From contig JAKCWW010005488.1 in the NCBI GenBank assembly GCA_026260175.1, positions 14,276-36,270 of the forward strand: 21,995 nt of DNA, given 5' to 3'. The stretch's first letter is position 1, and each line of letters opens with the position of its first letter. The DNA comes from Reticulitermes lucifugus. Its lineage: Eukaryota > Arthropoda > Insecta > Blattodea > Rhinotermitidae. A model generated the notes under the pieces. The model was given only the letters and a program-made list of their open reading frames with translations, was not told the DNA's origin and ran no database searches. Positions 8,791 to 18,201 of the stretch are shown here, one piece after another. Both the position numbers and the translations under genes were made by a program.

Positions 8791-10195
8791 CCTGCTGGGA
8801 GCATTTTACTCTTTCATAAATCGTGAAAATAAACACTGGCTTTCATCTAGTGTCAAGGTTAAGAATGCGTAGGTGTGTACCTCCATTACACGTAGGCCTA
8901 CGAAGGTGCTTAAGCACAATGACTTTCCCTGTAACTGTTATAACATTATTTTAATAAAGGCTATTCCGTTGCTTTTAACGATTAATAGATAAAATTACCT
9001 TCCAACACAAATATATTTATTTTATAACCATATCCTGTTAACAATAAGCTACACGTTTCGGCACTTGAGGGCCATTTTTGGGCTTTGCATAAAAATATAA
9101 AAGAAAGTAAAGTAGGTTATTATTAAGTATATGTCATTGGCGTGAGATCTCTCCTTTACATGGTTAAGTTACCATTGTTAATTTTATTCAAATTTTTCTT
9201 GAATGCAGCTAAAATTATTATTATATTACTATTATTATTATTACTTGTGTTTCTTATGATATTAATTGTCTCTTCTGGATATTTTAATTTTTATAAAACT
9301 CTGTATGAGAGTTAAAAAATAAGCTTTAACTATTAAGGTACAAACCGGTAAAATTTTTCCAAGTTGCTATTTGTATTTATCTAGAGTCTTTAACCTATGA
9401 TGTATTTGTAATGTTAATCTTCCATTTATTTTGCATGTTTACTAATGGTGTTTAGATGGCGTTGTTGAAGAAACTTATTGAAGTAAATAATGTATATTAT
9501 TTTCGTAACTTTACTCTCGAATCTTTTTGTGTTATTTACGTCTCGCATTGCATAAGCATACTTTCGTTTGAGTTATCCTCTTTTCATGTAGATGTCAGCT
9601 TAGAACTCACGTTAATGTTATTAACGTGAACAGACTGTACCAGAATATTAAGGATTCAGACATACAATACTTAGTCGATCCAACATGTTAAAATAATATT
9701 GTTCCAATACATATTATTTCTCTTCTACTACTTTCAAAATATGAAGATTGTAAATAAGCTGCCAAATTAAAAGAACAGCCTGAAATAGAAACATTTTGCA
9801 TAAATTGTAAAATAAATTTTATTTATTAATGTAATTAGTAGCAATAAGTTTGTTTACTTGATATCAGATACCTCTAGTTATTTAGCAAGAGACACTGAAC
9901 CAACATGATTCAACCAACGTTTAAAAGAAAAGAAAAACCAAAGTACGATGAATATTTTCAGTACGACAGTATTGGGAATGTCTTGGGCTGAGTTTTATCT
10001 GTCTAAAACTTTTGACAACCCATTAATCACTGTTCCTAATTTTTTACTGAATTTTGAACCGAAGGAATGAAGGTGGTGGTCAAGGGCACTGCAACCTCCG
10101 GGTGCTGTGTCATCGAGGACATCGCATGCGCACAGCATTTTGTGGCCATTGTCTTAATAAGCTGCTGTTAGCTAGATAGTTACTTTAGGTCAGTA
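8791..10195. other. AT-rich non-coding stretch with small repeats
   Basis: No gene can be supported. It contains a perfect 12-base palindrome 'cgtaggcctacg' (8891-8902). A fragment at 9041-9090 reads, on the - strand, 'aagtgccgaaacgtgtagc', recalling the GAAAC part of the foldback repeats. There is an (ATT)n-like microsatellite at about 9214-9243. A perfect 10-bp hairpin has arms 9607-9616 and 9620-9629 with a three-base loop. Confidence 0.45.
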
Positions 10196-11020
10196 CCCGA
10201 ATTACATGTGCGTCAACTTTGTGTGGACGGGTGAAGAAAGTTACTCTCTCCGGAGTTTGCGGATGGAGGAACGACCTCCACTATTCAGGGTCGCTTTGAC
10301 AGCTGACAAGGGGTGGTCCTCCAGCATGGGGTTTGGGCGAGGTGCTAACTAGTCCTCACCTTCAAAACTTTCCACGTTACGAACCATTCACAGATGCTTC
10401 GGAATCAGAACTACATTTGTGAAGAAATTGAGAGCAGATTGAACTCGGGGAATGCTTTCTATCATTCAGTACGGAATCATTTATCTTCCAGTTTGCTTTC
10501 CAAAATACACAGATTGAAATACACGGAACTATAATTTTGCCTTTGTTTTGTATGGGTGTGAAACTTGGTCTCTCACATTGAGTGAGGAATATAGGCTGAG
10601 GTTGATACAGTATAGGGTGCTGAGGAAGATGTTTGGGACTACGAAGGACGAGGTGACAGGGGTCTGGAGGAGAATACATAATGTGGAGCTTCGTGAACTT
10701 TACTTGTCACCAAATATTATTCGGGTGATCAACTTAGGAAGGTTGCGATGGGCGGAGTATGTAGCATGTATGGGGGAGAGAAGTGCCGACAGGGTTTCGG
10801 TGGGAAAACCTGAGGATAAGAAACCACTTGGAAGACTTAGGCATAGATGGGAGGATAATATTAAAATTGATCTTCAAGACGTGGGGTGGGGGGGAGCATG
10901 GACCCGTTTGTGAATACGGTAATGAACATTCGGGTTCCACAAAATGCAAGGAATTTCTTGACTAGCTGAGGACCTGTTAGCTTCTCAAGCAGGACTTTGT
11001 TCCATGAACTTAGTTAGTTA
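10196..11020 (+). mobile_element. Decayed non-LTR retrotransposon (LINE) 3' region
   Basis: The segment 10394-10969 encodes broken pieces of a LINE reverse transcriptase C-terminus (see the pseudogene entry). Upstream, 10260-10380 holds 'ggggtggtcctccagcatgg', then 'tttgggcgaggtgctaacta', which I remember from internal sequence of the same insect LINE family. Downstream, 'ctgaggacctgttagcttct' and 'gaactta' resemble the sequence following the stop codon in that family. The expected several kilobases of 5' sequence are missing, so the copy is truncated and internally deleted. The clade (RTE- or Jockey-like) is not settled by what is visible. Confidence 0.75.
10394..10969 (+). pseudogene. LINE endonuclease/reverse-transcriptase C-terminus, frameshifted
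   Basis: Three frames carry consecutive pieces of one protein. The first, from 10394, reads like the RT region with 'SRLNSGNAFYHSV' and 'LSSSLLSK' and stops at 10532-10534. The second, 10548-10913, has 'MYGCETWSLTLSEEYRLR', 'RVLRKMFG', 'NIIRVINLGRLRWAEYVA', 'GKPEDKKPLGRLRHRWED' and 'IKIDLQDVGWGG'. This is the well-known C-terminal signature of insect LINE polyproteins, ending in the 'GRPRRRWED'-type block. The third, to the stop at 10967-10969, has 'MNIRVPQNARNFLTS'. The breaks lie near 10532 and in the G-run near 10888-10894. The open frame on the opposite strand here is a shadow. Confidence 0.85.
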
Positions 11021-11742
11021 GGAGGTGCTCGGTCGCAGTCTCGAACACAACTCCGGATATCCGAAGTACTTTGTGGTTTTCCTGACTCTTTATCGCAAGT
11101 GCTACGGTAGTACCTCGAGCAATCTGCAACCGCTTCCTGCCAAATCACTTTCATTCATCCTACCATTCAACGCTACTGGCAGCGTGATACAGCAAGGCAC
11201 AAAAGTAAAAGAGTACGGTATTGTGGGATGTGTCGCAGTGTGTTTTTGCAGATATCTGTTTACAATCCACAAGACAACAATTTTCATAGTTACAACCGCG
11301 AGAATCCCGTCTCATAAAAGATGAAACAAATTTAAAAATAATTTCGAAATCTTTTCTCTTTTCAAACTTTTGCTGCAAGTACAATTTTTCATGCTTTCAC
11401 TGTGGGTATTCCTCACATGATTGTCGTCTGGGTTATGGCATTGTATAGGATAACAAATTTTCTACAATGGTTTGAAGGAACGTCCTGCGTGTCCTTTCTG
11501 GGTGCCTGAATTTGGTTGCGGTGGATGCTGAAGTGAAGGTCGGAACGAACGGTATATTCCACGGTGTAATAACCCAGAAGCCTATCATTTGTTGCTATAA
11601 GACTTCAACAATATATTGATACAAATATGTGTAATGCAAATGTAAATATGTACTCATAAATGAGCACGGTGTTGGGGACCTGGAGGTGCAGCTCAACAGG
11701 CTTAGCATGGGATGGAGGTGAATAGTGATGTGCATATTCAGC
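11021..11742. other. Non-coding, nothing recognised
   Basis: Open frames of 60-99 codons overlap on both strands around 11025-11384 and have no recognisable motif. I cannot support an exon or repeat boundary. Confidence 0.4.
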
Positions 11743-12002
11743 CATAGGCGTAACTGGGGGGGGGGGCAAGGCGCGACTAAGGCCCCCCCAGTATGTTTTA
11801 TACTTAAGAATAGTTTTTTTGGCTACTGAGTTGAAGGGGGGCAAATAAAAAATTAGAATGAAAGTGGGGGAAAGGGGTGTATGTGTATTAAGAACTGGTT
11901 CAAACCAATCTTCTCCCTCTTTCTAACTTGCCTCCTTGACTTTACTCCTAATACCCCTGTCGATTTTGTCCCTCCAATGTTATTAGCCAAGTTACGCCTA
12001 TG
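11743..12002. mobile_element. 260-bp terminal-inverted-repeat element (MITE-like)
   Basis: The ends are a perfect 13-bp inverted repeat: 'cataggcgtaact' at 11743-11755, and its complement at 11990-12002. Just inside the left end is a run of 11 G (11756-11766), with a run of 7 C at 11783-11789. The bases 'ct' before the G run and 'ag' after the C run extend the complementarity, giving a subterminal hairpin. The flanking eight bases ('tattcagc' left, 'caatcagt' right) agree at five positions, weakly suggesting a decayed 8-bp target duplication as in hAT elements. There is no transposase inside; the 79-codon - strand frame is not a gene. Confidence 0.7.
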
Positions 12003-12010
12003 CAATCAGT

Positions 12011-12160
12011 CGCGGTGAAGTTCCTGCAGCAGGGCCGGCGGGAAGCGGATTTAGCGCGTGCGACTGAAACCCGCGCCGCTGTTTTTGGCGCCCCCGCGCT
12101 GCTACTGGAAGGAAGTGCTTTGTGCCGCGATGATTAAGGTCAGCCCCGGGAAAGAAGACA
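12011..12160. other. GC-rich, CpG-rich patch
   Basis: This short segment is much richer in G, C and CpG than its surroundings ('cagggccggcgggaagcgg', 'cccgcgccgctg', 'gcgcccccgcgctgc'). A 73-codon open frame crosses it on the - strand but resembles nothing known to me. It could be part of an older GC-rich mobile element or a small CpG island; neither is demonstrated. Confidence 0.35.
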
Positions 12161-12780
12161 CGACCTTTTGGCGATTTCAGGTACTTAGAAATCTCGTTAA
12201 GGAAGTCCCGTATTAACACAAGTGCTTCTAGCCACTACCTCCAAGTAATCGAAGTTATTGCCATATTTGAACCAATGTTGAAAGATCACATTATTGGTAC
12301 TTCGATTACAAGTGGGGTGAAAAATATAAGTAATCATTATTTGTCGTATTCAATTCAAGACAAGTTAGTAAATGCCACTGCAAATAAGGGAAGGAATACA
12401 ATTACGGATACGACAAAAACTTCAAATATTATTCAATTTTACTTGTGTGTGCACTTGACATACGTCATTAAGAGCAACTATCAGCAGTTCTGCTCTTCGT
12501 CCATGCAACAGATTTGGACGTTAAATTAGGGAATATTTAATAAAATTTGGAGTAGCCGATGACACTACAGGAAAGGCTTTGTGTGTAAAGATAAAGGATA
12601 CTTTTAGAAGCTGAAGGGCTGGAACTCTCTGACTGCCATGGCGAAGGATGTGACAATCCGGCCAATATGAAACGTACACCTCACGCAGTGCAAGCAAACG
12701 TTGTACGTGAAAACTCACGAGCTTTGTATTTTTCGCGTGGATGCTAAAATTTAAATTTACCTCTTGTAAATGTAAAAATT
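12161..12780. other. Non-coding, nothing recognised
   Basis: There are opposed short open frames (84 codons at 12275-12529 on +, 102 codons at 12521-12829 on -) without motifs. The second runs into the adjacent SINE, so I do not call either a gene. Confidence 0.4.
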
Positions 12781-13028
12781 GCCGATGCCAGTGGCCGCGC
12801 GTTCTAAGGCGTAGGTTTGCGGCCCTCACTTGCTGGGATTGCGTGTTCGAATACCGCTGGCGGCACGGATGTCTATCTCGTGTGAATGTTTTGTGTTGTC
12901 AGGTAGAACTTTCTGCGACGCACCGACCCCTCGTCTAGAGGAGTCATATCGAGTGTTGTGTGTCTGAATGTGATCTCGAAACCTCAAAAATGAGGCGGCC
13001 TGGGCCCGAGTTGGGCTTTTGCGCTACA
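12781..13028 (+). repeat. SINE with a tRNA-Leu/Ser-like head
   Basis: The head has an A-box-like 'agtggccgcgcgttctaagg' (about 12790-12809), typical of leucine or serine tRNAs with their 'tggccgagcggtctaaggcg' pattern. A B box follows at 12842-12855 ('cgtgttcgaatacc'). The spacing is larger than in ordinary tRNAs, as expected with a long variable arm. The body runs to 'ctgggcccgagttgggcttt' near 13013. It differs from the 2988-3273 family; similar tRNA-headed elements are known to me from orthopteroid insects. It is not an intact tRNA gene: the acceptor ends do not pair cleanly and sequence continues past the tRNA length. Confidence 0.65.
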
Positions 13029-13690
13029 AAAATTTAGAAACTGCAGATAAATTAAATGTATCTATAATCGGAATTCAACACACCTCGACAAATCACAAGA
13101 AGAAGAACACGAAAGATAGCCATTTGAATATGAAGGGGCCGATGAACCAACATATGATGCCGAAGACGTGTCAGAATTAACTGTTTCTTAAAAATGGATG
13201 ATACCGCAATAACGTATTTCAAACGAAGCTTCGAAATGTTCGCGGTGGAGTAAAATATGAACAAATTAAAAATAATGGATGAAACCACTATTTCGAAAAA
13301 GTTGCAGAAATATGCATGTAACATCGGAAGGAGATCTAGACGTAATAATGGATTTATCTGAGGAAGTAAAAATGTTAAGAAATGCTATACCAGAGAACTC
13401 TACAAATTTAAACACGCTAAAATGTCTAACCTCTGTGAAACCTAACCAAATATGTTTACAGCTTCAAGGGTATTGCTAACAACCTCCGTTACAGTGACTT
13501 CTTTCTAAGAAGCGAAATATAAAAACTACCTTCGGTTGACGATTATTGAGGAGCGCTTTTCTTCGTTATTACACGTATTAACAGAAACATGTAACAGCTA
13601 AAATTTTAAATTATAATAATAATCTGTGAATTTTCTTCCAAAAGAGCGAGGAAAATTCCACAAAATCGTAATGAAATACGTATTCTGAAA
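13029..13690 (+). other. Possible decayed coding remnant, unrecognised
   Basis: Between 13080 and 13480 the + strand gives charged, coding-like pieces interrupted by stops. One has 'EYEGADEPTYDAEDVSEL', and a 66-codon frame at 13279-13479 has 'SEGDLDVIMDLSEEVKML'. The acidic composition is unlike translation of plain AT-rich DNA, but I recognise no family, and no splice pattern reconnects the pieces. It may be a decayed mobile-element gene or chance. Confidence 0.25.
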
Positions 13691-13699
13691 CTGTCAGGT

Positions 13700-13888
13700 T
13701 TTGCAACTTTGTGACGTATTTCTTTTGCATCTAACGTGAATAAGTTTTGCTTGCTCTCCTTGTTCTTTGTTATTGTGTTTGTGTCCCGGTCACTGCTTGC
13801 TGGATATGTGACTTAGTGTGTCAGCGAGCTCAGCTGGACGTGCTGGTAAGGAAAATATCATAAATATTGTATGACGCCGTATGGTTTG
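13700..13888 (+). promoter_or_regulatory. Candidate spz first-exon / 5' region (tentative)
   Basis: Two strong donor-like sites follow a moderately CpG-containing stretch: 'ctg|gtaagg' with GT at 13846-13847, and 'ttg|gtaagtaagt' with GT at 13889-13890. The second closely matches the insect donor consensus. The region lies just before CpG frequency drops at about 14.1 kb, as expected if transcription of the downstream gene starts here. No TATA box or clear initiator stands out. This is positional inference only and could be wrong. Confidence 0.25.
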
Positions 13889-13944
13889 GTAAGTAAGTAC
13901 AAACATTTTGGAGGAAGCTACTGCATCTGTCTTCAGAGCAGACT

Positions 13945-14040
13945 CCTCTTACTGTCCTTTCCTGAAGACGGAGGCAAAACTTTCATACAAAATGTTGTTA
14001 CCTATGTACAAAACTACACGGCGTCACATCCCAGAAGCCA
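13945..14040 (+). repeat. Probable degenerate copy of the foldback repeat
   Basis: The string 'cctgaagacggaggcaaaac' (about 13960-13979) and the later 'actacacggcgtcacatccc' followed by 'agaag' match the order of landmarks in the right arm at 20634-20700 ('cttgaggatggggccggaaac', then 'ctacactgcgtaaaatccc' and 'agaag'). The part between them is diverged. The 91-codon frame at 13908-14183 includes this repeat and is not supported as a gene. Confidence 0.45.
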
Positions 14041-14169
14041 GTAAGGGTTGTAGTTACCGTCGTGGGAATTGTAACTCACGAAAAAATATTCTTTTTTTCC
14101 AAAAATCGAAACAAATTTATCCATCCTGTACCCAGTCACTGGCTGAGGTATCATCTAACATTAACATAT

Positions 14170-14280
14170 ATGTGGAATTGTAAGCATGTTTTAATATGGA
14201 TGTTCCTGGTCTCTTGCAAGGAAACTTATTTGTACACAGTCATAAAGGAAAAGTTTCAGTTTTTAATATATTTTGTGTGA
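14170..14280 (+). other. Short frame with a signal-peptide-like start (tentative)
   Basis: An ATG at 14170 begins a frame with a hydrophobic stretch, 'MWNCKHVLIWMFLVSC', that could act as a secretion signal, as a spätzle precursor needs. A donor-like 'gt|gtgaga' lies near 14275. The junction phase there does not directly fit the exon at 16948, which needs one base from the preceding exon, so another exon would have to lie between. It could equally be chance in T-rich DNA. Confidence 0.15.
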
Positions 14281-14687
14281 GAATCCAAGTGAGTTACACC
14301 AAAAGAAGTCCATCAGAATGATCCAAATTTTACCTCTTATCTACCTTACAAAAATGCCCTGCATTGCCTTTGATTATAATTCTTTCTGACTTTCAAATTC
14401 TATTTCAAATTCCATCTTCTACCATTAAGAAGTAGAAAGCAGGTTCTTCTGAAAAGTTAATAACAAACAAATTCCTCATATTTACATCAAAAAAGTCTGT
14501 TATTTTAATACTCATCAATGTCACACTATTTGTTTAAAAAATTTAACAATATAGGTATCAGGGCAGACTAAACGTTGGTTCAGAGTTGCATTTGTCTAAA
14601 CTTGAAAGAGGGTCAGTTTACATTTCTACTCCTTAATTAAATAACATTACTTTTAAAAACAAATTACCCTGATATAGGTATAATAAA
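14281..14687. other. CpG-poor AT-rich stretch, likely intronic
   Basis: No repeat or exon is recognised. Between 14161 and 14700 I count a single CpG, compared with roughly 40 in 13021-14110. The final bases (14677-14687) are the left target-site duplication of the next SINE. Confidence 0.4.
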
Positions 14688-14958
14688 GTGGGCCAGGATA
14701 GCATAGTACGTATAGCGACTTACTACAGGCTGGACGGTCTGGGGCGGTAGGGACTAGATTTTCCGCACCTGTCCTGACTGGCCCTGGGGCCCACTCAGCG
14801 TCCTATACAATGGGTACTGGCTCACTGGTAAAGTGGCCAGGGTGTGGCATTAACCACCCAGCCCCATCTAATGCCGAGGTTAAAGAAAGAATAGACCTAT
14901 ACCACTGTTCCCCATCTGTGCCTTCGTGGCAGATTATAGGGTGAACTTAACCTTTATG
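14688..14958 (+). repeat. tRNA-derived SINE with target-site duplications, B box lost
   Basis: This is the same family as 2988-3273: 'ggccaggatagcatag' head, 'tggacggtctggggcggtag', 'ttttccgcacctgtcc', 'agtggccagggtgtggc' and 'tagggtgaac' end. The B-box region is deleted between the 'ggtctgg' and 'actagatttt' landmarks, so this copy probably cannot be transcribed by polymerase III. Flanking direct repeats 'ggtataataaa' (14677-14687) and 'ggtgtaataaa' (14959-14969) agree at 10 of 11 positions. The 79-codon frame starting inside its 3' end is not a gene. Confidence 0.85.
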
Positions 14959-14969
14959 GGTGTAATAAA

Positions 14970-16947
14970 ACAGAATCATTCACTTATTTTTTGCCTCACT
15001 TCACAAACTCCTAAAAGTTTATTTATACCAGAATTTCTTCTGAGATTGATAGGGTGTGATTTACGTGAAAGGCAGAATGTGGCATTGTTTGAATTCCACA
15101 CTCTGGAATGCATAATATATTTGGAAGATCTTAAAGACTATGTACTCTGTCGTTTCAATTTCTGACATTCTGTGTCCTTCCACATCAGTGGCAGAGAGAA
15201 GTCAATGCAACTCAAGACTGCCCATTTTCTGTGTCTCTAAATATGTTTACATGTACTTGGTATGATTCCTTGGATGGGGGATTAGTCCATTGCTGACTCT
15301 CTTCTTTCAGAAGACAATCAAATAATAAAAAAATGCAGACATATATAAATTACCCGAGTGTGATTCAAACCCAGTTCTAATATTCAGGTGGAAGAAGACA
15401 GTACACACCCTAGACACTGCAGTCACTGTGACTGGCAAGATTCTCTATTACTATGCTTACAGCTTTAATTTTGATAACGGTGCATTCTTGTGGTACTTCA
15501 GATAGATGGAAGTATGTCTATTTATGATTCTTGTGTGTGTCTAATATGGATACATCATGTATATCTGGAAAAGAATAGTTTAGTCAGAAAAGTAATTAAA
15601 TTGCAGAGAATTTTCTCTTTGCCTAGGCTCCAAGGTCTACCCATCCTCTTTCCAACTTTTGCTGATGGCCTTTTCTTCCGGATTAGGCTATGTGACCAGA
15701 GTGTGAAGCTCGTATCACACCACTGTCAAGCTATGAGGTTTAAAATGTATGGTGCTATACCTACACGTCACCTACATGCTTTTAACATGTTTGGGTAAAT
15801 TTGCTGTTACCTTCTTCTCATTTAAAGTAATATTAAACTACCAGGTACATTAAAAGAATTGCTTCCCTGAGGATTATGGTTGTCTGAGATGTGACATTTT
15901 GTAGTATAACAGATAGGCACTGTTTTCTCAGAGAAACATGTTACATCCTTCTTTAGGGTACACCTACCCTTAAATTGGAGGCAATATGTGTCTGTGAAAA
16001 ATTGGTAGTTTTTTTTATAAAATTGCAAGGTGTCACACAATGTATCAGTAAAATATTTAAGGACTAAAGAAGGTAGATTATCTCCAAGTACTGCACGTAC
16101 ACATTTATTCTAATCATTACATATTTCCAATGCATATTCTGTATTATTGTTTAATAGTTGTATGGTAAGATCATTAGATATTCGTATCATAAGGGCTTTC
16201 AGTTCTTTGTACATCTGTAATCTGTTGTCAAATTGCTGAATATGTGAAACGTATACTGCAAACTTGTAATCAGTCAACACTCCTTCGTTGAAACAGGTCT
16301 GTTTACCATACATTTGGAGGTTTATTTATCATACCCAGCCACTGTTTTCAATGTTATATATTCTCCTGGGTAACGCATCACCCATTTGTTTTGGTAACAA
16401 TGTGAATACAGAGGGGTCTGTTGGACACATAATCTGTTATCTCAGAAATTACTAGTATGGACTCTCAGCACCATAAATGGTTCATATGATGCGTAGCAAA
16501 CAGGACTGTGAAAGGTAAGCTACCGTCATCATTTCAAAATTTTCAAAATTTAGGAATTTACAAACTTATCTATTACAGGCTGTGGGAAAATGCTTGCAAC
16601 TCTGTATGTCAAGTACTCTATACTGTTAGTGAAATAGTAGCTATAATATAGCACAGCGTTTTTGTTGTCACTCTTTGAAGTTTATGAATTTGTATTATAA
16701 ACTGCAACATAACTTTGACTTCCCTTTTAATTCAGGGATGAAACATCTGCAAGAACACTGTGACTGCATTGGAAAACTGCTATGAAATATTGCTGTCATA
16801 TCTTTGAAAGTTATCTGTAAAAGAAGCTGAATCTCTAAAACTATGTACTTTGTATGTACTAGCAAAATTTGATTCAGAATTTGTTTCAGGTTCTGTCTTT
16901 TGCTGTAACTCTGTACACCTGACTCCAAAATCCTGTTTCTGTTTTAG
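14970..16947. other. Likely spz intron sequence; SINE-like remnant inside
   Basis: No exon of spätzle or any other gene is recognised, though a short upstream exon could be hidden. A B-box-like string on the - strand, 'ctgggtttgaatcac' (about 15361-15375), is preceded on that strand by 'gcagtgtctagggtg' at 15407-15421, spacing that suits a tRNA-derived SINE head. Open frames at 15490-15798 (102 codons) and 16695-16928 have no recognisable motifs. Confidence 0.4.
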
Positions 16948-17098
16948 GTCAAAATGAAACCCAAATTAAGAATTCCTCAGGAGAATCAAAGATTATCTTT
17001 CCAGGACAGCTAGAGAGCTATATTCCAGAAGTGAGTGGTCAGCAGCCTAACTGTGCTAATGAAGAAGGTTTCTGTGAATCTGCAAATAACTATCCACG
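16948..17098 (+). CDS. spz: Spätzle-like Toll ligand, pro-domain exon (partial gene)
   Basis: This is the first recognisable exon of a spätzle-family gene, whose secreted pro-protein is cut by a clip-domain protease to release a cystine-knot dimer that binds Toll (established for the family). The acceptor is 'tttctgttttag' before 16948, and the donor is 'gttagt' from 17099. The exon opens with two bases completing a split codon, encodes 49 residues and ends with 'cg' of a split arginine codon. Visible are 'NETQIKNSSGESK', 'FPGQLESYIPEVSG' and, at the end, the conserved pro-domain motif 'FCESANNYPR'. It has N-glycosylation-type sites (NET, NSS). The exon(s) for the signal peptide lie upstream and were not identified. 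Confidence 0.8.
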
Positions 17099-17220
17099 GT
17101 TAGTAGTCATGCTGACATCCAGTGTACACCATAATAGTCTGAATATCAGGCTTATACAAATATAACACTACCTTCATATATTAAAAGAGTCCACACTGTC
17201 CTGTGTGTTCAGTAGAACAG

Positions 17221-17308
17221 TCATCACCACCAACACCGGCACCACCACCGCCACCGCCGCCACCACCACCACAATCATAATCATCATCATCATTGTGATC
17301 ATCATCTA
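17221..17308 (+). repeat. Compound trinucleotide microsatellite (CCA/CCG, then CAT)
   Basis: An imperfect run of 'cac cac cgc cac' type units passes into 'atcatcatcatcattg' and 'atcatcatc' units. It lies inside the first visible spz intron, so it is not translated. Confidence 0.85.
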
Positions 17309-18034
17309 CTTTGTGTATTGACATGGATCAGTTTGTAACTGTTTTATATGCTTTTCTGATTTCCCAAATTCCACCCCCTTCCTTCAGTCTTCAAGTAATC
17401 TTATCTATAAATATCACTGTTATTTTTGACATTGTGCACCATTTTGAGTTTTTAAAATATAAATTTTTAAAAACTGGACATGTTTTTTAAAAGTTTCATT
17501 TGAATGAACCCAAGATCATAGACAGTGTCCAGAATAATAATTATGTTTCTATAACACACCATTGTCAAGAGAATTCAGACTTATCTCACAATTGTCTAAT
17601 ATCTGAAGTATAAAATATTTATCACATGTTACATCATTTGCACTTTACAATCATCATATTTCATATTGATGAAATGAAAACATATTAAGTATTTATTTTG
17701 TACATATATGTATATATAATCATCCTTTGATGATTGCAAATCGTACTACTTGCACAAATGCTTATAAAATAGTGTAATTCAACCTTCTGTATGAAGATAG
17801 GTTCAGGCAAACTGTTTCATTGCACAAGGCTAGAAGAAAGCATAGGATCTGGATATATTTAACAAATTAGTGCATATATAATAAAGAAAGAAAAAGATCA
17901 TTATAATTATGATAAATTTTGCATATCAGGTATCTGCAACTTAAACTACAGCATTAAGGTCACTGGATGGAATAAAGTTTGCGATTTGTAAGTTCAGCTA
18001 TTTCCCCAAGTCTTTAAAAAACCAAATACCATAT

Positions 18035-18201
18035 TTACTCAAATGTAAGACGAGAATTTTTCCCGTTTGTCATTTAAAAAATGCAGAGTCTCCTTATAAT
18101 AACAAACAAATGTAAACAGGTTCTACGCAGACATTTTCCTGAGGATTGAAAATTATGATGGTGGGTTGCCTTATGTGCAGGGTCCTCTTATATTTGTGTA
18201 G
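18035..18201. mobile_element. Short DNA-transposon-like inverted-repeat element
   Basis: 'ttactcaaatgtaagacg' (18035-18052) and the complement of 'cctcttatatttgtgtag' (18184-18201) agree at 14 of 18 positions. The sequence just outside the left repeat, 'accatat', followed by 'ttactcaaatgtaagacg', is close to a terminal motif I remember from a widespread animal MITE family ('taccgtatttactcgaat' and 'aagacg'). No coding capacity is visible and the target duplication is not identifiable. Confidence 0.5.

Noticed and set aside
8891-8902. 12-base palindrome 'cgtaggcctacg' as a protein-binding site
   Set aside because: A single short palindrome is expected by chance in about 22 kb read at this scale, and no neighbouring gene supports a role.
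10377-10679. 100-codon open frame on the - strand
   Set aside because: It is antisense to the recognisable LINE reverse-transcriptase pieces on the + strand.
12781-12860. Intact tRNA-Leu or tRNA-Ser gene
   Set aside because: A and B boxes are present, but the arms do not pair cleanly and the repeat continues well past tRNA length, so a tRNA-headed SINE fits better.
13960-14036. Coding exon ending at the donor-like 'gtaagg' near 14040, with the right phase to join the spz exon at 16948
   Set aside because: The segment matches landmarks of the foldback repeat, and the peptide is not signal-like or conserved in appearance; the phase match is one in three by chance.
15490-15798. 102-codon open frame on the + strand
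   Set aside because: No recognisable domain, no splice support, and it lies in what looks like a spz intron.
17221-17308. CRISPR-like or coding repeat array
   Set aside because: It is a plain trinucleotide microsatellite with no spacers, in an intron.
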